A stretch of DNA of 64,000 nucleotides, taken from NCBI GenBank assembly GCA_034440575.1, contig JAOTOL010001551.1:947501-1011500 (forward strand). Reading direction: 5' to 3'. This document shows, piece by piece, positions 21,713-31,845 of this stretch. Position 1 is the first letter of the stretch, and every line of letters starts with the position of its first letter. A program made the position numbers and the translations under genes. A model generated the notes under the pieces. The model did no database searches. It was given only the letters and a program-made list of their open reading frames with translations, and was not told the DNA's origin. This stretch comes from Imbricaverruca yamaguchii (Eukaryota > Arthropoda > Thecostraca > Neoverrucidae).

Positions 21713-22090
21713 GTTAAATTATTCGCAAAATAGAGTGGAACTTACCACTTTTTGAACACTCAATCGACATCCTTCTCCAAGAAGTATAGACATCCTGCTT
21801 CTTGATGCGTGCTTATGAAGTGTCTCCTTTCTAACCTTACCTCGTTTGTTAAGTAGCATGATCATGCTCTTGATGGGTGGTGGTACAGGAATATTCGGCA
21901 ATGCAATTTCAGGTAAGTGGATTATTCATAATGTGAACAACACCAGGGTATATATTATGTTTTATCCCGCTATCACAAATATAGCTCTTCCTAACATTTG
22001 AATATCAAAACAAATGATGAGGGTACAAACATTGGCTCAAATTTAAGTCTGAAAAACATCAAAGGCACTTGGAATGATACTAATTTCATG
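21713..22090. other. no confirmed gene; possible minus-strand exon
   Basis: The minus strand is open from about 21901 to 21746 (NIPVPPPIKSMIMLLNKRGK then ETLHKHASRSRMSILL) and meets GTAAGT at its end. It could be an exon of an unknown gene or transposon. On the plus strand CAG/GTAAGT at 21910-21918 juxtaposes acceptor-like and donor-like sequence. Confidence 0.25.
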
Positions 22091-22160
22091 ACAAACTTCG
22101 ACATCCTACTGTGCTTGTTTCGACATCTCGCACCTAACGAAAAACTAATATTTTCACACT
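22091..22160 (+). repeat. dispersed 70-bp repeat, copy 1
   Basis: Shares ACTTCGACATCCTACTGTGC and ATCTCGCACCTAACGAAAAA with 24153-24221 (plus) and 30991-31060 (minus). All copies stop at an AACACT/CACACT end, so this looks like the terminus of an unidentified mobile element. Confidence 0.75.
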
Positions 22161-22162
22161 GC

Positions 22163-22202
22163 GCAGCCGGGACAGGCCCGGCTACGAGCCTGTCCCGGCT
22201 GC
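22163..22202. repeat. perfect 15-bp hairpin built from the nearby minisatellite unit
   Basis: GCAGCCGGGACAGGC (22163-22177) and GCCTGTCCCGGCTGC (22188-22202) are exact reverse complements around a 10-base loop. The same 15-mer is the core of the array at 21625. Confidence 0.95.
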
Positions 22203-23199
22203 AGTATATTTTAATGCGGGACTTCATGGTGCAAATACATACCTACCCAGTAAAAATGACATCCAATAGGAAAATAGTAGCATGGGATGTAGCTTTCTGG
22301 CCAGCAGGGTTTAAGTAGGAAGAACTTGAGACAACACCAGGGTGTGTAAGAACCGTCTGTGGAAACAGCATTAGTGTGCTTTTCAGCCAAAGTTTTGACA
22401 AATATTTGTGTTTGTAGCTTACGAATAGACCGACCAACAAACCCCCGCAAAATTAAATATTCGAATACAGTACATTCAAATTCATAGCACGTGCATGCTT
22501 CAATCGTGAAACGAACCACGAAAACCTGGCCGTCGTCGTGTTGGCTGCCGTGCCTCCAACGTCGCCATTATGCAGAAGCATGCTGAATAGTAACCTAACA
22601 GTAAACAGTAACCTGGCAGATAGCAACCTGCACCAAGACCGCAATGGAGACAGCTTCTAGCGCCCTCCGTCGTCTCCAATGCAGGCCTCCACAGAGGCAT
22701 TTCCATCACTGGCAATGACCCTCACAGTTAAGGGCTGATCCAGTTGGGGGGGTAACGGGTGATGGCCACTGGAGAAGGCCTGATTCGGAGCCAATTTGGT
22801 CTTCATTCGCGATTTGCGAAAGCAAACAGAACTTTCTATTCAATTGAGTTGAATACTGTATGAAGCTCAATCTCAGTTTCCTAAGCTGAGAGATTGAGCT
22901 ATCCTAAGCTGAGATTCTTAATTCCGATGACTAAGAAAACAAATAGCGGCAGTTTTCTATTTGGGCCCCACAAGCCGACCGAAAACCGGCAGCCTGGATT
23001 CGTTTCTCATATCCTACATGTACTGACAATGCGTTGGGGGTGGGGGTGGGGATGGGGAGGGGTTGGTGTGGGGGGGGGGGGCGATGCAACACAAGTCGGC
23101 GGCATTCTCCCCGAAGTGCTAGTCGTATCCTCTCAGTGTCTCCTCATACTAGCCAGCCACATCTCCCAGATCATCCCTCCCTTGTACACTCCCCACAAG
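22203..23199. other. no gene seen
   Basis: Unique sequence with a G-rich stretch at 23034-23082. CCTAAGCTGAGA and its relatives repeat around 22880-22915. No coding signal recognised. Confidence 0.4.
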
Positions 23200-23544
23200 C
23201 GGGGGAGGATACAGGGGAGGCACTGGTGGCATGTGGCTCCCATAGGAAGGTAGCGCTCTCCCGCTAGGGAAAGGTGCCCCTCTGGGGAGGCTCGAGTGCA
23301 CCCCCCTGAGTGATCGTGCATTAAGTGCGTCGTAAACCGTCCAATGAACAAACAACAAAACACCCCCTCGAATTTTTCAGCCGGAGGCGGCCCTCTGGAG
23401 GAAAAGACTCCCCTTTGGAAGGATAGGTGCCCATCCGGGAAGGCTCGAGTGCACCTGGAATTTTTCACCACAGGCGTCCATCCGTAGTAAAAGTGGCGAC
23501 TCTCCGTACATGTGCCCCCATGACAATTCCTGGATCCGCCCCTG
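23200..23544 (+). mobile_element. hAT-type MITE, 345 bp, perfect 8-bp TSD
   Basis: CCCACAAG occurs immediately outside both ends (23192-23199 and 23545-23552). The left end CGGGGGAGGATACAGGGG and the inverted right end CAGGGGCGGATCCAGG are imperfect terminal inverted repeats. The interior is non-coding. The 8-bp duplication fits hAT transposition. A SINE C fragment sits inside at 23311. Confidence 0.85.
23311..23362 (+). mobile_element. SINE family C, 3' fragment nested in MITE
   Basis: GATCGTGCATTAAGTGCGTC followed by GTAAACCG and an AACAAACAAC tail corresponds to the last ~50 bases of the family C SINE. It is 5'-truncated. Confidence 0.75.
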
Positions 23545-23552
23545 CCCACAAG

Positions 23553-25494
23553 CCATCGTACACACAGCTCTCTTGCCTCTTAACCTTCAGCTAACCCCCT
23601 GCAATGCTGAACGCTGGTCGTTGAAAACACGAATGAATGAAAATAGAAGGCTGTATTTCGTCTGAAGTCCAGAAATAAAGCCACGGGGAATTTAATTCTC
23701 GGAACGATATCATAATGCACTGGCATGCAACTTGCAGGAATCTAGTGGAACGTGCACGCAGGGCACTCAGGTAATACCCGATGGACAGTATAAGGCGCCA
23801 TTCGGATGCTGGCCGAGGGGGGGGAGGCGCCACATGACCACGGGGCTTACAGGATTGGATTCTACTCACAACAGAAAATTGCGGGCCTACCCACAATTGC
23901 GGTCTCTCTTGACGTTTGGCGCCGTCATAAACACTATATGGCGCCCAATCTCGGGAAAAGCGCAGGCATTTCAGAAACAATTACATCGATTTCGGAAATT
24001 CGGCGGTGGACTGATGTTTGAGATACATCATACGGAAGAGAGGAGCCAGGTTTCAGATTTTATATTACACTAACTGCACGGGAAATTTTGGATGCAATAT
24101 AACCCACAGGAGTTGACACACCCTAAAACCCCAATAATCACCATCATGCAGGGAAATTTCGACATCCTACTGTGCTCCTTTCAATATCTCACACCGAACG
24201 AAAAACCAATAATTTAACACTCAATTTCGGCGTAAGTGTATTGAATACCAATCCGCCTCAGCCAAAATTGGCTTCCCTCACTAATGTCATGCACTGGTGC
24301 AATTTGCGCAATAGCACAACGCGCCTGCCGAACCATGCATTTCGCCAATGTATGCTGCCGCTTAGTCTCGAAATGGCACAGGTGGGGCCGCGTATCACGA
24401 GACATTGTGTCCGGAGGTCTCGCGCTCCGGGGATGTCCGCAGCCGGCCGGTGTGGCACTACCCGTGGCTGTGTCACCGGGCGGGCCGGCCGGCCAGCCGA
24501 CCTAGAGGTCAGGCGGGGCAGCAGGTCACAACACCACATGGACGCCGAATTCGATTCCGAGGCTCATGGCCGTAGAGTGGTGCTAAGCCCGGAACAACAT
24601 TCGAGGTCGTCTTAGGACAGGACAGACAACATTCGAGGTCGTCTTAGGATATTGACCCAGGATGACCGTGAAAAGGTCATTGACCTATGCAGTGCTGTCG
24701 GTCTAGTCTCGAAGCACCTTACACCGACGAGCATTCGGTTCTTTACAGCGATATTGTAGCTTAAAGTCGCGAAAAGCCGATGTTGCGACATGTGACCGGA
24801 CATGACTTGATTTGTGATTTCGTAGTGCTCCGATTCGACCTGACCTGGGAAATGTGTTGGCATCGAAAGATGCGGAAAGGATGTCGCAATAGCTGGACGA
24901 AATTTAGCGGCAATCAGTTTTGCACTTCAGGCTCAGCTTTTTACGAGCCGTGTAGAGGCCTTTGACGCCCTTCGCCTGGCAAGTAATCAGGTCAAGGCCA
25001 TATAAAAACTCGCAAGGGTGCTGATCATAAACGTTAGGCGAGTTTCACGTCCATGTGAAGATGGAGCACGTACGACATATTTCACATGGTGTGTTCTGTT
25101 TTTTATCAGTCGTCATGATGTACGCATCTCAACGCATATGCTAGTTGTGCGTACAGATGTAAACGTTAGCTTCTAGTTACCCTATGGCCCACTCCATTTT
25201 CTTCAGGCCTCATGTAGGACGATCACGCCCACATTATATATGAAGATGGACAAAATTGGAGGACACGTACCCTTTATATTCCAATTTAAATTGTGAGATC
25301 AATGCCATACCAGGTCAAAGGTCATTAACTAAGAATCTTTGCATATCAAAGAAAGGTCGAAGCTTTGCCAATCGTATATGCTTTGTTTCGTAATTTGGTG
25401 GCAAATACTTCCGGCGTTATCGGCCCTGGAAAGTTTGGAAGATGATGGGTCGGGTGAATGTCCCTGCAGGTAGCCTGGCTCACTGCCGCTGTCC
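23553..25494. other. no gene seen; contains two small repeats
   Basis: 24153-24221 is copy 2 of the dispersed 70-bp repeat. A 24-bp direct repeat ACAACATTCGAGGTCGTCTT occupies 24594-24617 and 24626-24649. The rest is unique; 25000-25480 is AT-rich. No coding exon recognised. Confidence 0.4.
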
Positions 25495-25665
25495 TGGACT
25501 GAACTGCCTCCAAAGAGCAAAACGATCGCATGATTGTGGGTTCGAATCTCGCAACCGGCGGCATTACCGAGTCCACTCGCGACCAACCGGCGTGAGAGGT
25601 TGACGACACTGTATGACCTAGCGCTTGAATGCGTCGTAAAAGCACACACTCCACCTTAAAAAAAA
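25495..25665 (+). mobile_element. SINE family B, copy 1 (5'-truncated)
   Basis: Retains the B box GGTTCGAATCTC, then GGCGGCATTACCGAGTCCA, the central domain CGACCAACCGGCGTGAGAG and the 3' motif TTGAATGCGTCGTAAAAGC with a short A-rich end. The A-box half of the head is lost or diverged. Confidence 0.85.
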
Positions 25666-26539
25666 GCAAAGGGCAGCAGGGTTTCACGCTTTAATTTATC
25701 CTATGATTCGGAAATATCTATCGTTGAGTGTGGGCTTGATCGTATCCTAAAGTACACCAGAGATCAGTGCCGTAATATTTGTCCGGAACATTACATTTGC
25801 TATTTTGTTGCGTGTTATATGTAGCCGGTGTTTTGTGTCTCATGGTGGCAGTCACAACTCACGCTCCTGCTGCTGATGTGCAGTTGTGAAGGGTAAGTCA
25901 TCTGAAGTACGATCATTTTAACGCGGCCCGGCGGCCTGACGCGGCGCCTAGCACCGCGGCGATCGGAAAACCTGTCTGTAGCGGAGGCAACGGAGGAGCG
26001 ACGCCCGGCCCCTGCGCTCCCTCCTGAACTGTGCCCCCCCCCACCGCCGGCCATGGCGCTCGAGCAGAGGCCGCTCCCCCCAGCTCCCCCGGCTCCGCGT
26101 GCCATCCGGCTCGTGTTCTGGATGATGGCTCGGGCGGCCCTGTGAATGGGTCCATTGTGCTGAAGGTGAAGGGGGTTGGGGGTAGGGGGACTGGCGTCTG
26201 TGACACCGGCACGGGAGCGACGCTTCTGGGGGGGGGGGGGGTCCGGCGGAGGGGCAGCAGCCACCCAGCTGGGAGACATGTGGCCAGATGAGGGAATGGG
26301 AGGGGGCGTTCTGGCGCCACAACTGGAGCATTCAGAAGATACTTGTCCAAGTTAAATAAATAGCCCCCGTGGAAGCGTCGAGTAAGGAGTATCGCGCAGC
26401 GCAACGATAGTGCGGCATGAACCCACCACCTCCAGCACGGAGGACTCCGGACCTGGGTGATCGACCACACTGAAGAGACGGGTATTTACCTCTCTGAGGA
26501 ATTGAGCCAAGTGTTGTATGCCTTCCTGCGGCCTGTGCT
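25666..26539. other. no gene seen
   Basis: A GC-rich block at 25920-26300 has open frames on both strands, with poly-C/poly-G tracts at 26034 and 26229. No domain recognised. Confidence 0.35.
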
Positions 26540-26673
26540 CCCCTTTTGCCAGCATTTTCCGTCCCTTTTGCCAGCATTATCCGTTCATTTTGCCAGCATT
26601 TTTAGTCCCTTTTGGTAGCATTGTCAGTTCCTTTTGCCAGCATTTTTAGTCCCCTTTGCCAGCATTTTCAGAC
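26540..26673. repeat. 22-bp minisatellite CCTTTTGCCAGCATTTTTAG
   Basis: Six to seven imperfect copies of a 22-bp unit. Confidence 0.9.
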
Positions 26674-26840
26674 GGGCTCTCGTGCGGCCTCCCAGCGGCG
26701 CGGTATTCCTTGTGTGTCGAGAAAACCCGGCCACAGATGACCCATGTGTGATGCAATAGAGGTCACGGGCGTCGAGTCTTAGACATCGGTTCCGTATGCA
26801 TGTTCCCAATAAGGGAGCTTGTCTAGCTATTTCCTCCAAC

Positions 26841-27086
26841 CAGTGCCGGAGGGGGGGGGGGGGCAACTGGTGGCATGTGCCATCTCCCGAAAGAGACGTG
26901 GCGCCTACTGAGGACACTCCAGTTCATCACCCACCTACTGAATCCACAACCTCTAGTTTATCCCCCTTCTGCTCAACGAGGTTTTTTAAAGTCAATAACC
27001 CCCTAAGAGTGGGGAAGACTCATCTGGGAAAGGGCGCCCATCTAGAACAGATGCGCCCCAGATCAAAGTTTCTGGATCCGCCCCTG
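26841..27086 (+). mobile_element. hAT-type MITE, 246 bp, 8-bp TSD
   Basis: The left end CAGTGCCGGAGGGGG and the inverted right end CAGGGGCGGATCCAGAAAC form imperfect terminal inverted repeats. The flanks CCTCCAAC (26833-26840) and CCTCCGAC (27087-27094) differ at one base. Non-coding interior. Confidence 0.85.
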
Positions 27087-27205
27087 CCTCCGACAACTGT
27101 AAGCTTGTCGGAAGAAAGCCGAAACACATGCCGCGCTATCGGATGGCCTTTTGTGTTCGGCCTTGCCGGACGGCGTTTGTGGCCGTCGGACGCGGCTCGT
27201 GCGGC

Positions 27206-28936
27206 ACGCGCGGAAGTGGGCTGACCTGTCCTCCGGAGCCTCCCCGTAATTACCACCATGCGGGGGAGTGGGCTGACCTGTCCTCCGGAGCCTCCCGTAA
27301 TTACCGTCACGCGGGGAGTGGGCTGACCTGTCCTCCGGAGCCTCCTCGTCACGCGGGGAGTGGGCTGACCTGTCCTCCGGAGCCTCCCCGTAATTACCAG
27401 CACGCGGGGAGTGGGCTGACCTGTCCTCCGGAGCCTCCCCGTAATTACCGTCACGCGGGGGAGTGGGCTGACCTGTCCTCCGGAGCCTCCCCGTAATTAC
27501 CTGTCCTGTCCTCCGGAGCCTCCCCGTATTTACAGTCACGCGGGGAGTGGGCTGACCTGTCCTCCGGAGCCTCCCCGTAATTACCGTCACGCGGGGAGTG
27601 GGCTGACCTGTCCTCCGGAGCCTCCCCGTAATTACCACCACGCGGGGAGTGGGCTGACCTGTCCTCCGGAGCCTCCTCGTAATTACCATCACGCGGGGAG
27701 TGGGCTCCTGTCCTCGGAGCCTCCCCGTAATTACCGTCACGCGGTGGAGTGGGCTGACCTGTCCTCCGGAGCCTCCCGTAATTACCGTCGCGGGGAGTGG
27801 GCTGACCTGTCCTCCGGAGCCTCCCCGTAATTACCGTCACGCGGGGAGTGGGCTGACCTGTCCTCCGGAGCCTCCCCGTAATTACCGTCACGCGGGGAGT
27901 GGGTCCTGCCTGTCCTCCGGAGCCTCCCGTAATTACCGTCCCCGTAATTACCACGCGGGGAGTGGGCTGACCTGTCCTCCGGAGCCTCCCGTAATTACCG
28001 TCACGCGGGGGAGTGGCTGGGGGAGTGGGCTGCCTGTCCTCCGGAGCCTCCCCGTAATTACGTCACATGCGGGGAGTGGGCTGACCTGTCCTCCGGAGCC
28101 TCCCCGTAATTACCGTCACGCGGGGGAGTGGGCTGACCTGTCCTCCGGAGCCTCCCCGTAATTACCGTCACGCGGGGGAGTGGGCTGACCTGTCCTCCGG
28201 AGCCTTCCGTAATTACCGTCACGCGGGGAGTGGGCGTCCTCCGGAGCCTCCCCGTAATTACCGTCACGCGGGGGAGTGGGCTGACCTGTCCTCCGGAGCC
28301 TCCCGTAATTACCATCACGCGGGGAGTGGGCTGACCTGTCCTCCGGAGCCTCCCCGTAATTACCATCACGCGGGGAGTGGGCTGACCTGTCCTCCGGAGC
28401 CTCCCCGTAATTACCATCACGCGGGGAGTGGGCTGACCTGTCCTCCGGAGCCTCTCCGTAATTACCGTCACGCGGGGGAGTGGGCTGACCTGTCCTCCGG
28501 AGCCTCCCTGTAATTACCGTCACGCGGGAGTGGGCTGACCTGTCCTCCGGAGCCTCCCCGTAATTACCATCACGCGGGGGAGTGGGCTGACCTGTCCTCC
28601 GGAGCCTCCCCGTAATTACCGTCACGCGGGGGAGTGGGCTGACCTGTCCTCCGGAGCCTCCCCGTAATTACCATCACGCGGGGAGTGGGCTGACCTGTCC
28701 TCCGGAGCCTCCCCGTAATTACCGTCACGCGGGGGAGTGGGCTGACCTGTCCTCCGGAGCCTCCCCGTAATTACCGTCACGCGGTGGAGTGGGCTGACCT
28801 GTCCTCCGGAGCCTCCCCGTAATTACCATCACGCGGGGGAGTGGGATGACCGGTCCTCCGGAGCCTCCCCGTAATTACCGTCACGCGGGGAGTGGGCTGA
28901 CCTGTCTTCCGGAGCCTCCTCGTAATTACCATCACG
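27206..28936. repeat. 51/52-bp minisatellite, about 33 copies
   Basis: The unit contains GAGTGGGCTGACCTGTCCTC, CGGAGCCTCC and CCGTAATTACCGTCACGCGG. Copies differ by one G in the GCGGGGAG run (51 or 52 bp) and by a few internal deletions, mainly between 27700 and 28260. Repeat-derived peptides in all frames are not genes. Confidence 0.97.
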
Positions 28937-29034
28937 TCATACCGCCATCGCGGCTAGCTGGCGTCCACCCTCTAGTGAATAATCATCGCCACCGCATTGT
29001 TTGTCCAGCCTCGAACGAGAATCTCGGCGCTACG

Positions 29035-29223
29035 CAGTGGCGGACGCAAGGGAGAGGGCACCGGGGGTATGAACCCACGTGGGAAGGTGGCGCCCCTCTG
29101 GCCTGGAAAGGCACACCTTCAGCAATGCTCTAGCGCACCCGTTGCCCCGTTGAAGGAATTTGTCGCCAAATGCGCCTCTCCGAGGAAACGTGCGCCCGAT
29201 GAAAATTCCTGGCTCCGCCCGTG
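29035..29223 (+). mobile_element. hAT-type MITE, 189 bp, imperfect 8-bp TSD
   Basis: The left end CAGTGGCGGACGCAAGG and the inverted right end CACGGGCGGAGCCAGGAAT match well. The flanks GCGCTACG (29027-29034) and ACGCTACC (29224-29231) share 6 of 8 bases. Its interior resembles those of the MITEs at 23200 and 26841. Confidence 0.8.
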
Positions 29224-29283
29224 ACGCTACCGTAGTGCGTTTGGAGGGTTCTGCTGCGGCCTACACTGTCCGCGGTCCCAAGA

Positions 29284-29403
29284 ATGTCATTCGCTATCGT
29301 CGTTATCGTTGTTTGTCGTCGTCATCGTTGTTCGTTATTGTCGTTGTCGTTGTTCGTTGTCGTCGTTATCGTTGTTCGTGATCGCCGTTATCGTTGTTCT
29401 TTA
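29284..29403. repeat. degenerate TCGTTATCGTTG / TCGTTGTTCGT repeat
   Basis: Pyrimidine-purine biased imperfect trinucleotide-like repeat for about 120 bp. Confidence 0.85.
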
Positions 29404-30225
29404 TCGGTGCTCTATTTGGCACGACTTGTCAGCAGGTCAGTAGCGCACCAACTGCATGCACTTTAATTTCGATGGAGTCATCATTGTGCTGAACACTGCA
29501 GGGCATAGATATACTGGCTTTTATAAAACGGACACGACTCTTCATCTGCCTGATCTTACGATCATGAGGATGTCACTTGATGTTTGATAAGGGCATTTAA
29601 TAGGGTTTGACGTTTCTTTTAATCCGCTCCAAACCGTACTAATCTGCAGCAAATTCAGTAGCATGCTAAAGGACATTATGCACTCTATCTATGGAGATGA
29701 TGGAACTGATCCTGAAAAGAGTAAGGAAAAGTAGAGAAGGTAAAAGAGAACAAAGAAAGAAAGTAAAAATGAAGTAATGAAATGAATGAAGAGTTTAATC
29801 TCCTCTTCATGACATTCACCAGCATTTATTATATCTAATGTTACCGCTATGGACATTCATTGGAAGGAATACACTTAAAAAAGGAAATTCCAAACTAATC
29901 GAGATATAATGGAGCCAGGAGCTTCAAGCGGGTACCAGAGTTGGAGGTCAAAGCTGAAGTCACAGCTCATGGTCCAGTCAGACGGGACGAGGTGTCAATA
30001 CTTCGCCCTGGGTGTGCCAGCGGTGACTGGAGCTGAGACAACTCAGGTCGAGCTGAGTTTTATCATGCAAATGTATGGATTTTCCACGGCCCAATTAACA
30101 TCCCAACGTGACACTCGCTCGTAGCTCAAACTGAACGGCTGCAGCGCAGCAGCATGGGCGATGTCCGGTCGTGTGGAGGCCTCTTGTCTATCCTGCAGCA
30201 CAGCATCAACATCAACGGTTCTTGG
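29404..30225. other. no gene seen; left copy of a flanking direct repeat
   Basis: AT-rich to 29900. 30137-30222 (GCAGCAGCATGGGCGATGTC and CCGGTCGTGTGGAGGCCTCT) is a diverged match to 30752-30833, so the SINE nest between them is flanked by ~85-bp direct repeats. Confidence 0.45.
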
Positions 30226-30745
30226 GGCCGCGGTAGCTCAGCTGGTAGAGCGTCGGACTCTTGGTCGCAAGATTGTGGGCTCGAATAGCCGCCCCGGTAG
30301 CTCAGTTGGTTGGAGCGCTGGCCTGCACTGGTCCCCCTTGTACTGGCAACACAGGGTTCGAGTCGCTTCGCGCGCTCGCATTTAGCCCTCGGCTGGGAGT
30401 GTCAGTTGGCAGCTGACCCGATAAGGCCGGGGACGAGCTACTGGGCGGCCGTCTCGGTACATTGGCGGCACGTTACACTTTCTGTCTAAATTCTGCCGTT
30501 GAACTGGAGTTCATGGATCGGGTGGTGGGGCCAGGGTTCACGCAACAAGCTCTGCTTAGCAATATAACCCTGGCTCCTCAAGCCACCCCAGCAACAACTC
30601 GGATTAAATTTCTTTAAAATATCACAACCGACGGCGTTTACCGAGTCCACCCGCAACCAATCTGCGTGAGAGGTTGGCGACCCTATACGACCCAGTGATT
30701 GAATGCGTCGAAAAGAGCCCAAGGTTCTTCTTCGTATCATCAACA
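30226..30745 (+). mobile_element. SINE family B, copy 2, interrupted by another SINE
   Basis: The head 30226-30288 has A box TAGCTCAGCTGGTAGAGCG and stops within the B box at GGGCTCGAAT. The rest resumes at about 30617 with ATCACAACCGACGGCGTTTA, continues through CAACCAATCTGCGTGAGAG and TTGAATGCGTCG, and ends near 30745. Without the insert the order equals that of the intact copy at 50350. Confidence 0.85.
30289..30616 (+). mobile_element. second tRNA-headed SINE (family E) nested in SINE B
   Basis: It begins CGCCCCGGTAGCTCAGTTGG, a tRNA-like A box, has B box GGTTCGAGTCG about 60 bases later, and a long unrelated body ending GGATTAAATTTCTTTAAAAT. The junctions GAATA and AAATA suggest a short target duplication at the host B box. 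It lacks the TGCGTCGTAAA motif of families A-D. Confidence 0.75.
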
Positions 30746-31845
30746 CCACCAAATGGTTGCAGCGGAGGAGCATGGGGCCACCGGTCGTGCGCAGGCCTCT
30801 CGAATGTCATCAGCACTGCCAAACGGTGTTGACAATATCGCGTTTCGCCATCGCATACCGCTGTCGTAGATCATGCCACCCGGATCGTTGCCAAATAATC
30901 CGCTGCGGCTTCTGTTATGGTATATTGCCCCGTCAGGGGTGGTAATATACCAACAGAGTGCGGAGCATGCCATTGGCGACTGCCGGAGACAGTGTTAAAA
31001 CAATGATTTTTCGTTAGGTGTGAGATGTCGAAACGAGTACAGTAGGATGACGAAGTTTGCCATGCAAGCGATGACACTGAATGCGTTCTTCAACGGGATT
31101 TTAATCCAACAGCGTACACTCCTTTTGTACATTTTGTACCTTTTTTGCTCGTTGCAAAATACCTAATGTAAGGATAAATATGTTAACGATAACGATGCAA
31201 GATACATATGCTTTACCGACTGATATTGTGCGACAGACCCCATCATAGGCAAACCTCTAACATATAATTGTGCAAAGAGTTGTTCTTGTTTCATGACCCG
31301 CAATTGTGGGTATAGGCATGCTACTTATCAACGAGATACTGTTATAAATTAGACATGAAGACATCATAGGCTCATCAAGAAACATGATATGAATACTTCC
31401 TTGGAAGGGATGTCAATTCGGTGTTCAGAAAGTGGTATATTCCACCCTATTTCACAAATAATTATCACTGGTCGGAGATTCAGCAGTGGGTGGCAAGGCC
31501 ATGGGTTCGAATCCAACAGCCCGCGGGATTTTCGAGTGTCCGCGGCAAGTCGGCGTGAGGGCGCCGGCGGCGGTGTGTGGACACGTGACAGTCGAGCGCG
31601 TCTCAACACATCTCGACCTCCTCTTGTCTGCGATCCTCTGCCTGACATCTGATCTGATCCGACCTGACCTGATGTCCTGCTGAGCCTTCGTTTGGGCGTC
31701 GTGGCGCCTGCTACGCGCTGGTCGGACTCGGGAGTCATGGTGGAGGCCGAAAGGTCTGCGCCCAACCACCACCGCCACTGTCGTCCGCAGACAGATGCAG
31801 ACTACAGACGGGTACATTTCAAACGGGCATAGCACGGCTGGTCTT
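30746..31845. other. no gene seen; dispersed repeat and SINE remnant
   Basis: 30752-30833 is the right copy of the direct repeat described at 30137. 30991-31060 is copy 3 (minus) of the dispersed 70-bp repeat. 31480-31565 keeps B box GGGTTCGAATCC and GCAAGTCGGCGTGAGGG, an eroded family A/B SINE. AT-rich otherwise until 31480. Confidence 0.5.

Noticed and set aside
25913..26470. Proline-rich minus-strand frames of 127-185 codons
   Set aside because: GC-rich low-complexity with homopolymer tracts; nothing recognisable.
27206..28936. CRISPR-like regular array
   Set aside because: Units are contiguous tandem copies without unique spacers, in a eukaryotic context.
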